A stretch of DNA of 64,000 nucleotides from JAHEEL01 sp963836085 (GTDB taxonomy: Bacteria > Actinomycetota > Acidimicrobiia > Spongiisociales > UBA5794). Under the pieces are notes generated by a model. That model was not told the DNA's origin, ran no database searches, and was given only the letters and a program-made list of their open reading frames with translations. Both the position numbers and the translations under genes were made by a program. Numbering within the stretch: position 1 is the first letter of the stretch; every line of letters begins with the position of its first letter. Positions 24,986-32,932 of this stretch are shown in pieces. The DNA is taken from NCBI GenBank assembly GCA_963836085.1, contig CAWIHT010000009.1, forward strand, positions 62,001-126,000, in the 5' to 3' direction.

Positions 24986-26599
24986 TCACCCAATCAACTC
25001 CATCACATCCGTGTCGCCCGGGTCGGCCGGGGGCCGGCGGCGTGCGGCTGCCGTGAGGATGTCGTAGAGGAACGAGCCGAGGCTGAAGGCGATTCCCGCG
25101 AATGCCGCCGTGCCGAGCAGGATCGCCGCGATGCTCACGATCGTGGTCTGCCCCGGCAGGTTCGTCGTCACGGCCCACCCGATCAGGAACGCAGCGCCGG
25201 CGCCAAGCACGGTCGGAGGAATCGCTCGGCCGGCCGTTCCGAGCACCTGGCGAAGACGGGCCCGTCCGTCCGATCCTCGATACCAGAGCAGCGCGAGCGC
25301 ACCGGTGTAGAGAAGGAGCGAGAGCACACTCGCCACCGCCACGCCCCGGATTCCGAACGCGTCGGTGAGCATGATGTAGAGCGGGACCGCGATGATCGTG
25401 GTCACTGTGCCCACGATCACGGGTGTCCACATCGACCGACGGGCATAGAACGCACGAGTGAGGATCTGCAAGGCCCCCCAGATGGGGATCGCCAGCGCAT
25501 AGAAGAAGAGCGCTGCCGCGGTTGCCGAACTGTCGGAGACGTCGAACGCATAGCGCTCATAGAGCGCCCGGGTGACCGGTAGGGCCAGCGCCGCAAGCAG
25601 TCCCGCAGCAGCGATTGACAGAACAAGCACCCACCGCATCGCCTTGTCGACCGTGTCGTGCATGACCCGGATCTTCCCCTCGGCGAAGAGGCGCGACAGG
25701 AACGGATAGGCGGCCACCGCTGCGCCCTGGGCGACGATGCCCACCGGAACGAGCATTGTGCGTCGCGCGTACTGGAGGTGTGTCTGGGTACCGTCTCCGA
25801 CGAGGTCGCCGAACACCGACATGAACGTCTCGTCGAGAGCGACCACCGACTGGCCGATCATGAGGGGGATCGCCAGCACCACGTACTGCTTCACGGCCGG
25901 TGGGAACCAGCCGTCGACCAGGTCGAAGTGCATGCCGATCCGGCGGGCACCCCACCACTGGATCGCGAAGTTGCCGATGAACGCACCTGCAACGGCTCCC
26001 CAGACGAAACCCTCTGGATCCGCCGTGCCGGTGACCCAGGCGAAGATCACGCCGCCGGCGATGATGCCGATGTTGTAGATGATCGGGGCGAGCGTCGGGA
26101 TGGTGAAGACACCTTTGGCGTACTGCACCGACGCGAACATTGCGCCGACCACGAAGGCGAACTGGGCCGGCAGGACAATGCGGGTGAGACGGACCGTGGT
26201 CGCGACCTGGTCGGTCGTGAACTCCGGGTAGATCGTCTCGATGATCCACGGTGCGGCGAACCAGGCGGCGACGATCAGGACCGTGATGCCGATCGCGAGC
26301 CACCGGACGATTGAGGAGAAGCCTCTCCAACCACCTGCCTCGTCGTCGTCGGCGAGGTATTTCGAGAAGATCGGGATGAAGGTGATCGTGAGGAATCCGC
26401 CGGCGAGGAGGTAGTTGGCGTAGTCCGGAATACGGAATGCCGCAACGTACTGGTCGGTGATGTTGTCGGCACCGAGGATCCCGGCGAAGATCATCTCGCG
26501 CACCACTCCGAGCATCCGGGAGATCAGGATGCCCCCAGAGACGATGAGGGCAGCGATGCCCATCCTGCTCCGCATCGAACGATCGGTGGAGCGGCTCAT
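24986..26599 (-). CDS. murJ: Lipid II flippase MurJ
   Basis: This 537-residue membrane protein has about 14 hydrophobic segments and the MurJ/MviN pattern: SRMLGVVREMIFAGILGA, FRIPDYANYLLAGGFLTITFIPIF (a long family signature) and AYPFLSRLFAEG near residue 325. It flips lipid II outward for peptidoglycan synthesis. No long cytoplasmic kinase-like tail is present, unlike the mycobacterial form. The ATG at 26599 has a TACGAT -10 element 9 bases upstream and no ribosome site; an in-frame start at 26629 is less likely. It converges with sodN across the terminator. Confidence 0.92.
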   Translation of the reverse strand: MSRSTDRSMRSRMGIAALIVSGGILISRMLGVVREMIFAGILGADNITDQYVAAFRIPDYANYLLAGGFLTITFIPIFSKYLADDDEAGGWRGFSSIVRWLAIGITVLIVAAWFAAPWIIETIYPEFTTDQVATTVRLTRIVLPAQFAFVVGAMFASVQYAKGVFTIPTLAPIIYNIGIIAGGVIFAWVTGTADPEGFVWGAVAGAFIGNFAIQWWGARRIGMHFDLVDGWFPPAVKQYVVLAIPLMIGQSVVALDETFMSVFGDLVGDGTQTHLQYARRTMLVPVGIVAQGAAVAAYPFLSRLFAEGKIRVMHDTVDKAMRWVLVLSIAAAGLLAALALPVTRALYERYAFDVSDSSATAAALFFYALAIPIWGALQILTRAFYARRSMWTPVIVGTVTTIIAVPLYIMLTDAFGIRGVAVASVLSLLLYTGALALLWYRGSDGRARLRQVLGTAGRAIPPTVLGAGAAFLIGWAVTTNLPGQTTIVSIAAILLGTAAFAGIAFSLGSFLYDILTAAARRRPPADPGDTDVMELIG

Positions 26600-26642
26600 A
26601 TCCCCACGATCGTAGATCGTCGGGCACACAGATCGTGGTTAC

Positions 26643-27392
26643 TCACGTGAGGTCGCGTCGGCGCAGCACCACCGTGATGACGCCGATCGAGACGGCAGCG
26701 ATGACGACGGTACGCACGAACGCTGTTCCCGTGCCCGTCAGGCTTGCAACACCGATGTCGGACAACTCGGTTGCGACGTCATCCGGGACCAAACCCGAGA
26801 ACGCTGAGAGGCCGATTCTCCACGGTGACAACGACGAGAGGCCACTCAGCGCGGACACGACCGCGTTCTCGAAGATGAAGACGAACACCAGTCCGATGAG
26901 GACCGACCAGTTGGTGAAGAATCCGAGCGGCACCGCGAGCGACGCGTAGACGACACTCGCGACGATTCCACCGATCGCCAGAGGAAGCACCAGGGACCAC
27001 GATCCGGTCTGGATGCCGTACGACGCGCCGAGTGCGACGGCTCCAAGCGCATTGAGCCCGGCGGCGACGAGCACCGCGCCCGCGAACTTTGCGAGAGCGA
27101 TCACAGAGCGCGGGATCGGCCGCAGCACCAGGAAGGACAGCGTGCCGTCGCGGCGTTCGTCGCCGAGTGCGGATGAGGCGATGATCAACGCCACGATTGG
27201 GACGAGCAACGGGAAGTAGAGGCCGACGATCATTGCGAGCACGTGCGTGATCGCCGCATCTTCGGTCATCGTCTGGACCAAGAGGAAGAAGACGGCAGCT
27301 GGGGCGAGTTCGGCCAGTCCGAAGATGATGGCTCGTTTGACGCCAACCAATTGCCGGATCGTCGCGCTGGTGATCGCCGAGGCCGCCCGCAT
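26643..27392 (-). CDS. ABC-2 type transporter permease
   Basis: This 249-residue protein has six hydrophobic segments, with SALGDERRDGTLSFLVLRPIPRS after the second. That pattern is typical of ABC-2 permeases that carry a regulatory loop. It is the last of four overlapping genes on this strand and overlaps the stop of the ATPase at 27392-28330 by one base. The pair should form a dimeric exporter. Substrate unknown. Confidence 0.85.
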   Translation of the reverse strand: MRAASAITSATIRQLVGVKRAIIFGLAELAPAAVFFLLVQTMTEDAAITHVLAMIVGLYFPLLVPIVALIIASSALGDERRDGTLSFLVLRPIPRSVIALAKFAGAVLVAAGLNALGAVALGASYGIQTGSWSLVLPLAIGGIVASVVYASLAVPLGFFTNWSVLIGLVFVFIFENAVVSALSGLSSLSPWRIGLSAFSGLVPDDVATELSDIGVASLTGTGTAFVRTVVIAAVSIGVITVVLRRRDLT

Positions 27393-28330
27393 CAGCGCCT
27401 CACCAGGTAGCGGAAGACGCTCTCGAGAGAGGCGTCTTCCGGCTGGAATGTGGTGATCCTGGCGTTGACCTCTCGGGCGACGGTCGGGACACGCCGTCCG
27501 AGCGCCGAGAGGTCGCCGGTCTCGACGATGAGTGCACCGTCGTCCACCGAGACACCATGGACGAGCGCTTCCTCCAATAGGCGGGCGGCCAGTACACGAT
27601 TGGCATCGGTCTCGATCCGTACGCGGTAGGGGATGTCGGACATCGCTCGGCGAATCGCGGCAACATCACCGGCGGCGGCGAGCCGGCCGTCAACGATCGC
27701 AAGCACACGATCGGACATCCGGTCGACCTCATCGAGGATATGCGAAGAGACGATCACCGTCCGTCCCTCGTCTCCGAGTCGCTGGAACAGATTGATCAAG
27801 TGGAGACGCTGCACCGGGTCAGTCCCATTGAGCGGTTCATCGAGCAGCAGAATCTGCGGATCAGACACGAGCGCCGCGGCGACCTTCGCTCGCTGACGCA
27901 TCCCCTTCGAGTATCCGGAGAGCTTGCGGTCTGCCGGCTGACCGAGATCGACGGCATCGATCGCCCGGTCGGTTGCTGCGTTCACGTCGGAAACGCCCGC
28001 GAGCGTGGCGGCGTATCGCACGTAGTCCCGGGCCGTCAGACCCGGATACACGGCCGCCTCCTCAGGGACGAGTCCGACGCTGGCATACACCGACGGTGTG
28101 GTCCTCGGCCACACACCGAGAACGCGCACCGACCCCTGCGATGGCCTGATCAGCCCGGTGAGCATTCGGATCAGCGTCGTCTTGCCCGCCCCGTTGGGGC
28201 CGAGGAGTCCGGTGACGCCAGGGCCGAACGAACACGTGAGGTTTGATACGGCAACCTTCTGGCCGAACCACTTTGAGACGTCGTCCAATTCGACGGTGGC
28301 AGATTCGACGAGCGCGGGGTTCGCGGTCAC
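27392..28330 (-). CDS. ABC transporter ATP-binding protein
   Basis: This 312-residue ATPase has Walker A GPNGAGKTT, Q-loop region VGLVPEEAAVYPGLTARD, signature SGYSKGMRQRAKVAAAL, Walker B QILLLDEPLNGTDP and the H-loop His in VIVSSHIL. The signature SGYSKGM resembles the ABC-2 exporter (CcmA-like) group. About 90 residues follow the nucleotide-binding domain. The GTG start overlaps the upstream permease stop (GTGA), which decides it over an upstream start in the same frame. It energises the permease that follows. Confidence 0.9.
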   Translation of the reverse strand: MTANPALVESATVELDDVSKWFGQKVAVSNLTCSFGPGVTGLLGPNGAGKTTLIRMLTGLIRPSQGSVRVLGVWPRTTPSVYASVGLVPEEAAVYPGLTARDYVRYAATLAGVSDVNAATDRAIDAVDLGQPADRKLSGYSKGMRQRAKVAAALVSDPQILLLDEPLNGTDPVQRLHLINLFQRLGDEGRTVIVSSHILDEVDRMSDRVLAIVDGRLAAAGDVAAIRRAMSDIPYRVRIETDANRVLAARLLEEALVHGVSVDDGALIVETGDLSALGRRVPTVAREVNARITTFQPEDASLESVFRYLVRR

Positions 28331-29220
28331 ATCAGCCTCCGATAGCGCCACGTGACAAGCACGGCAGAGATCACGGCTACGCCGACGATGAGGAGCAACG
28401 AGATCCAAGGGTCAAACCCGGCGTTCGACATCGCGATGTCGGTATCCGGTCCCCGCCCGTAGATCCAGTCTCTGACGAAGTCGGGATGGCCGTCGAACGC
28501 CAGAAGAGCTGCATATCGACTCCCGGGGAGGGAGGTCGCTGCTACCAGCGAAGCCGCGAGGCCCGCTCCCACGATGATGACACCGAAGAATACGCCGGTC
28601 GCTGCTGCCTTTCTTGCGGCAAAGGTCGAGATCAGCAGGGCCAGCGGAGCGTACGCCAGGGTGTAGACCACGGTCGTCGCGAGGATCTTCGGAATCTCGT
28701 CGGCGTTCGATATCAGCGCCTGGAAGAACCCGTCGGACGAGAGCGCGGCGAACCCGATGTACATCAACGTCTGCGGGATCAGCATGAAGGCGGCGACGAC
28801 GGTGAGCAGCGAGGCCGCCCGAGCGCCGACATAGTCGTCTGGGCGAAGGGGCCGCGACGAGTAGATCGAGAGTACGCCCTCTCGCCGATCCGGGATCAGC
28901 AGTTCCGGTGCCGCGAGGGCCACGAAGAGCAGAACGATGCCACCTGAGAGTGAGAAGTAGTCGGCGTGGCTCCCGAACGGCGATTCTGCGTCTGGTGAGA
29001 ACGTCGACAGCAGGAAGGCGAATCCGACGAAGACGACGGCTGGGAGGACGGCCAGGACGACGAGGCTCCAGGGCAGGATCTTCTTGCGGGCACGACGTCG
29101 GATGCCGAAAACGCGCCTCAGCCCGTCGCGGTACGTCGTCGCGATAGCGCCGCGTCGCGCCCGACGCTCACCCTCGTACGGGACGTACCCGAGGTCGTAG
29201 ACGACGCCGCGATCGCTCAT
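28327..29220 (-). CDS. ABC-2 type transporter permease
   Basis: This 297-residue membrane protein has a basic N-terminal region of about 45 residues (GERRARRGAIATTYRD) followed by six hydrophobic segments, with RREGVLSIYSSRPLRPDDYVGARA between the second and third. It overlaps its ATPase at 29217-30125 by four bases and the next ATPase start by four bases, so the four genes are translationally coupled. Substrate unknown. Confidence 0.85.
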   Translation of the reverse strand: MSDRGVVYDLGYVPYEGERRARRGAIATTYRDGLRRVFGIRRRARKKILPWSLVVLAVLPAVVFVGFAFLLSTFSPDAESPFGSHADYFSLSGGIVLLFVALAAPELLIPDRREGVLSIYSSRPLRPDDYVGARAASLLTVVAAFMLIPQTLMYIGFAALSSDGFFQALISNADEIPKILATTVVYTLAYAPLALLISTFAARKAAATGVFFGVIIVGAGLAASLVAATSLPGSRYAALLAFDGHPDFVRDWIYGRGPDTDIAMSNAGFDPWISLLLIVGVAVISAVLVTWRYRRLM

Positions 29221-30125
29221 GCTCCGCTCCCTTCCAGGAACACGTCTTCGAGCGTCGTGGCTTTCGGGCCCATTGACAGCATGCCGGCTCCGGTGTCGGC
29301 GAGCGCATCGCGAACGAGGAGGAATGGGTCGGCGTCGGTGGTCGAGACGAGGAGGCGGGAGCCGGAAGTCTCGACTGAAGCCCCGGCTGCCACAAGATGG
29401 ACGGCGACCGCTTCGGCGTCGCCGATGACGTCGACAGCGACGATATCTGCATCGACGAGGTGCGACAGGGGACCGGAGCGCAGGACGCGTCCACCGTCGA
29501 GCATCAGCACCCAGTCACAGGTGCGCTCGATGTCGCCGAGCACGTGGGACGAGACGAGGACGTTGATCCCGAAGCCGCCGAGCCGTGAGATCAACTCCAG
29601 CATCTCCTCTCGCCCCTCCGGGTCGAGACCGGCAGTTGGTTCATCGAGGAATACCAGTTCCGGGTCGTGAACGATGGCTTGCGCGAGTTTCGTGCGCTGC
29701 TTCATGCCGGTTGAGAATCCGCCGAGCGGTCGGAAGCGTTCTTCTTCGAGTCCGACGAGGGTGAGGACGTCGGACGCTCGCTGTCGTGCCGCGTTCTTGG
29801 GGAGGCCGGCGAGGCCGGCTGTGTAGACGATGAACTCCGAGGCGTTGACGTCGAGGGGGAGACAGTCGCTCTCCGGCATGTATCCGATGCGCGACCGGAC
29901 GTCGAGCACGTCGCTGGTCGCATCGAAGCCGAGGACGGTGGCTGTGCCGAGCGTCGGCTTGAGGATGCCGAGCAGGATCTTGATGAGCGTTGTCTTGCCC
30001 GCACCGTTCGCCCCGACGAGTCCGGTGCGGCCGGGCGGCAGGTCGAACTCGACGCCGTGGAGCGCCACGATCGAGCCGTATGCGAGGCCGAGTCCGCGAG
30101 CCGAGAGGATGGGAGCGTCAGGCAT
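29217..30125 (-). CDS. ABC transporter ATP-binding protein
   Basis: This 302-residue ATPase has Walker A GANGAGKTT, GYMPESDCLPLD around the Q-loop, signature GGFSTGMKQRTKLAQAI, Walker B LVFLDEPTAGLDP and an H-loop His in VLVSSHVL. It is the first gene of a four-gene run (ATPase, permease, ATPase, permease). The ATG at 30125 (MPDAPILSARGL) fits the family start; an upstream in-frame start adds ten residues without homology. The two ATPases are clear paralogues, so either two exporters or one heteromeric complex may form. Confidence 0.9.
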   Translation of the reverse strand: MPDAPILSARGLGLAYGSIVALHGVEFDLPPGRTGLVGANGAGKTTLIKILLGILKPTLGTATVLGFDATSDVLDVRSRIGYMPESDCLPLDVNASEFIVYTAGLAGLPKNAARQRASDVLTLVGLEEERFRPLGGFSTGMKQRTKLAQAIVHDPELVFLDEPTAGLDPEGREEMLELISRLGGFGINVLVSSHVLGDIERTCDWVLMLDGGRVLRSGPLSHLVDADIVAVDVIGDAEAVAVHLVAAGASVETSGSRLLVSTTDADPFLLVRDALADTGAGMLSMGPKATTLEDVFLEGSGA

Positions 30126-30190
30126 GAGACCCCCATGCTCGCAGGTCTGGAGCACAGAGTTGCCGGGTGCCGGCGTCTCATGACGATGCC

Positions 30191-31090
30191 TCAGTGGGGA
30201 ACACCGACGGTACGCGTTCTCCCCGCTCGGTCTGTGATCACCATGCCCGTGAGAATCAGCGCGCCACCGATCGCGATTCCGCTCTCGATCTGTTCACCGA
30301 GGAGGACGACGCCTGCGGCGAGGGAGACGAGCGGAACGAGATAGCCAACGAGGGAGACGGTGGTGACCGGCGCCTTCTCGATGAGGCGGTAGTAGAGGTA
30401 GAACGGGAGGAATGTCGAAGCGATGGCCATGTAGAAGACGAGCGCCCAACCGGACCCGGTCAGAGCGCTGGGGAGTCCCTCGAACCAGAGCATGGCGGGA
30501 ATGAGCACGAAGGTTGACAGGATGAACTGGATTCCGGTGATTTCCAGCGGGTCGTACTGGCCGGCGTAGCGCTTCGCGTAGGCACCGGCGTATCCGATTG
30601 CAGCAACCGAGACGAGGGCGAGTCCGGCGGCGACAAGCGGGCGACCGTCGGCACCGAGACCGGAGTCTCCTGAGATCAACAGCGCAGCAACGCCGGCGAA
30701 TCCGATCGCAAGGCCGAGGATCTTCCCACCGTTGAGGGATTCGTCGCTGAGCATGAAGTGGGCATAGACCGCGGTGGCGAGGGGGATCAGCGCCGCAAAC
30801 AGGCCGACGAACCCAGCGGATGCTTCCTCATAGGCGAAGGTGAAGAGCACGTACGGGATCAGGATGTTCGTGACGGCCAGCACCGTTCCGATCTTCATCG
30901 TGAGCCGGTCAGGTCGCTTGAGTCCCCGGAGCGTGAGGAGTCCGATCACGAGCACGGCCGCGATGGCGACGCGAAGCGCGACCGTCGTCCAGGGGCCGAC
31001 TCCCTCGTCGAAGGCGGCCCGGACGGCAACGCCTCCCGTTCCCCATCCAACAGCCGCGACGACGAACGCGATCCAGGCTGAGCGGCTCAT
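30191..31090 (-). CDS. EamA/DMT family transporter
   Basis: This 299-residue protein has ten hydrophobic segments in two EamA repeats. GWGTGGVAVRAAF opens the first and AFAYEEASAGFVGLFAALIP-like sequence closes it; the second ends VPLVSLAAGVVLLGEQIESGIAIGGALILTG. Family members export amino acids or other metabolites. The stop of the LPFTG gene lies eight bases upstream, so it may be cotranscribed with it and the regulator gene. Substrate unknown. Confidence 0.88.
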   Translation of the reverse strand: MSRSAWIAFVVAAVGWGTGGVAVRAAFDEGVGPWTTVALRVAIAAVLVIGLLTLRGLKRPDRLTMKIGTVLAVTNILIPYVLFTFAYEEASAGFVGLFAALIPLATAVYAHFMLSDESLNGGKILGLAIGFAGVAALLISGDSGLGADGRPLVAAGLALVSVAAIGYAGAYAKRYAGQYDPLEITGIQFILSTFVLIPAMLWFEGLPSALTGSGWALVFYMAIASTFLPFYLYYRLIEKAPVTTVSLVGYLVPLVSLAAGVVLLGEQIESGIAIGGALILTGMVITDRAGRTRTVGVPH

Positions 31091-31097
31091 CCGCCGG

Positions 31098-31550
31098 TCA
31101 CGCTCGCGTCGATCGGACGGTCACGGTTCCGAACGCAATCAGGACGATGCCAAGGATCGCGAGCGCCACCAGACGCGTTCGAGGACCGGTGAACGGAAGC
31201 TCCTCGGGTGCTTCGGTGTGTCCCACGTAGGCGATGGTTGCTGTCTGGCCGGCCTTGAGCTCGCCAATGCTCCAGATCCCGCTCGTGAAGCTGCCAACGG
31301 TGACCTTGGACGCCGTCATGGTTGGATACTCGGCCATGCGGAGATCCCGGGGTTCGATGTCGACGACGGCATCCGACGTGTTGGTGATGGTGCGTTCGAA
31401 GGCGGTGCTGGAGCGATCGTCGCTCGGGGTCATGCTGCTGGTCTCAGCGATCCCATCTTCCAGAGCGAACGCGGGTAGCGCGACCGCCAGCAAGAGAAGT
31501 GAGCCGAGGACGAGTCCTGTGCTGCGTCTCAACGCCGCCGACCCTTCCAT
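31098..31550 (-). CDS. Small exported protein with LPFTG sortase-type anchor
   Basis: This 150-residue protein starts MEGSAALRRSTG and has a signal peptide ending near ALPAFALE. A single extracellular domain of about 80 residues follows, beta-rich in appearance (FERTITNTSDAVVDIEP). The C-terminus is a classical sorting signal: LPFTG, a hydrophobic stretch and the basic tail RSTRA. A class E or similar sortase should attach it to the wall or to a pilus. It overlaps the end of the regulator gene by 22 bases, so it is coupled to that gene. No sortase lies in this window. Confidence 0.75.
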   Translation of the reverse strand: MEGSAALRRSTGLVLGSLLLLAVALPAFALEDGIAETSSMTPSDDRSSTAFERTITNTSDAVVDIEPRDLRMAEYPTMTASKVTVGSFTSGIWSIGELKAGQTATIAYVGHTEAPEELPFTGPRTRLVALAILGIVLIAFGTVTVRSTRA

Positions 31551-32248
31551 CCCCGAGCCACGTACCGCCAAAACGACACAGTCTCGGCAGGCTCCACGTC
31601 GCCAGGATCGCCAACGCCGTCGTTCGGGCCGGCGTCTTCCTCGGTGCTGGTAGCTGGCAGCTGGTAGCCGGCAGTTTCTTCGGCGTCTTCTTCTGTGCTG
31701 GTAGCTGGTAGCTGGGAGCTGGCAGCTTCTTCTCTCATCTCCGCCAGCCGTTCCCGAAGGAACAGCGCCTCGGTCTCCGCCTTGGCCGCTCGCTCCCGCG
31801 CCTCGGCCAATTGCTGCCCGGCCTCGTGAAGATTGCCAAGCTGGTTCAACATCTTGTTCCAAGCATCAACCGGAACAATCATCGTCTCCCGCTCCGGCAC
31901 CGGATCCAGAGGTCGCTCTTCTGTGCTCGCAGCTCGCGGCTCGTGGCTCGTAGCGCTCTTCGCGTCGGTCCCGTGCAACGCTGCGGACCGCGCTCGTACC
32001 GACGCCATGTTCACCATGCGGAGCGTCAGTTCGCCGTCGGACTCGAGGTAGGAGTCGATGGTTGCTCGCCGGCACCACTTGCGCAGGGTTCCGATCGGGA
32101 TTCCAGTGAGATCGGAGGCCTCACGCAGCGTGCACCACTCACCGCTGGGAGTTGCCGGGTCGCGGTCCTGTGAAACCGTCGGGCGCCGACTCCGGCGATC
32201 GCGTGATTCGCGCATCGCTTCGGTCTCCCATCGGTTGGCGGCATCCAT
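31529..32248 (-). CDS. MerR-like helix-turn-helix regulator, divergent to the BMC operon
   Basis: This 239-residue protein has a winged-helix part at about residues 37-80 (EWCTLREASDLTGIPIGTLR then KWCRR), a linker, and a coiled coil at about 127-175 (MLNQLGNLHEAGQQLAEARE, ETEALFLRERLAEMREEA). Next comes a low-complexity stretch with two copies of QLPATSTEEDA and a basic end GWKGRRR. It lies back to back with the microcompartment operon, 87 bases apart, and is probably its regulator. An in-frame start at 32356 would run into the divergent operon; the ATG at 32248 starts MDAANRWETEAM. The repeats come from 7-bp tandem DNA units. Confidence 0.75.
   Translation of the reverse strand: MDAANRWETEAMRESRDRRSRRPTVSQDRDPATPSGEWCTLREASDLTGIPIGTLRKWCRRATIDSYLESDGELTLRMVNMASVRARSAALHGTDAKSATSHEPRAASTEERPLDPVPERETMIVPVDAWNKMLNQLGNLHEAGQQLAEARERAAKAETEALFLRERLAEMREEAASSQLPATSTEEDAEETAGYQLPATSTEEDAGPNDGVGDPGDVEPAETVSFWRYVARGWKGRRR
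31640..31731 (+). repeat. Heptameric tandem repeats inside the regulator gene
   Basis: Two tracts of four near-perfect GCTGGTA-type units (about 31647-31674 and 31699-31726) lie in a direct repeat of about 50 bp. Each tract codes for part of QLPATSTEEDA on the minus strand. A more diverged tract of GCTCGCA-type units lies at 31925-31956. Copy-number change would alter the protein, and only triplets of units would keep frame. Confidence 0.7.
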
Positions 32249-32335
32249 GAGCCACGAGGCTAGCGGTCGTCTGGTCGGTCGGCCCGTGATCCGGCAGGCT
32301 CCTAGGATGGGTGATACAGCGAGAAGGACAGCCGT
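32249..32335 (+). promoter_or_regulatory. Divergent regulator/BMC operon control region
   Basis: TAGGAT at 32303-32308 is a good actinobacterial -10. Transcription from about 32315 would give a 21-base leader holding GAGAAGGA (32321-32328), 7 bases before the ATT at 32336. Overlapping GGTCGTCTGGTCGGTCGG direct repeats at about 32266-32283 could bind the divergent MerR-like regulator. Confidence 0.55.
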
Positions 32336-32932
32336 ATTCCAGACCATCCGCCCCAACTACAAGAAGAAGTCCGCGATCTTGTCAGGAACATCGTCACTGG
32401 AGTCCTCGACGATGCCGGACGGATCCCGCCGCTGCCTGAGAGGGACGCTCCGCCATCACCGTCCGATGGCTCCGAGACCATCGCGGTCGGTGCGGATCAC
32501 GGTGGGTTTCCCCTCAAAGAACGCATTGCGTTCCGCCTGAGGGAGGCGGGCCACGACGTCCACGACTGCGGCACCAACTCAACGGATGCCGTCGACTATC
32601 CCGACTACGCCCACGAAGTGGCGCGACTGGTTGCCGACGGTACTTGCCGCTGGGGCATCATCGTCGACGGAGCCGGCATTGGTTCGGCGATGGTCGCCAA
32701 CAAGGTACCTGGGGTGCGGGCGGCGCTGTGCTACGACATCTCGACGGCTCGCAATAGCCGGGAGCACAACCACGCCAACGTTCTCACGCTCGGTGCCGGT
32801 CTCATCGGGCCGAACCTCGCGCTGCAGATCGTCGAGGAGTGGCTCGCGACGCCATGGGCTGAGGGGCGCCACGCGGATCGCGTGGCCAAGATCACAACTA
32901 TCCAGAACCAATACGCCGGAGGGTCTCCGTGA
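32336..32932 (+). CDS. BMC-associated RpiB-like sugar-phosphate isomerase with N-terminal encapsulation peptide
   Basis: This is a 198-residue protein if started at ATT. The RpiB/LacAB domain covers about residues 48-185: GADHGGFPLKE, VDGAGIGSAMVANKVPGVRAAL, SREHNHANVLTLGAG. The catalytic Cys of ordinary RpiB (CGTG/CGSG) is replaced by Asp111 (VDGAG), so the reaction or proton-relay chemistry may differ. Residues 8-27 (LQEEVRDLVRNIVTGVLDDA) form an amphipathic helix followed by a Pro-rich linker, the layout of microcompartment targeting peptides. Between an in-frame TGA at 32312 and a GTG inside the domain (32618) there is no ATG, GTG or TTG; ATT at 32336 has GAGAAGGA at the right distance. 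The stop overlaps deoC. Confidence 0.8.
   Translation: MPDHPPQLQEEVRDLVRNIVTGVLDDAGRIPPLPERDAPPSPSDGSETIAVGADHGGFPLKERIAFRLREAGHDVHDCGTNSTDAVDYPDYAHEVARLVADGTCRWGIIVDGAGIGSAMVANKVPGVRAALCYDISTARNSREHNHANVLTLGAGLIGPNLALQIVEEWLATPWAEGRHADRVAKITTIQNQYAGGSP

Noticed and set aside
32618..32932. GTG at 32618 as start of the BMC RpiB-like gene
   Set aside because: It lies inside the RpiB fold and would remove the GADHGGF active-site segment.
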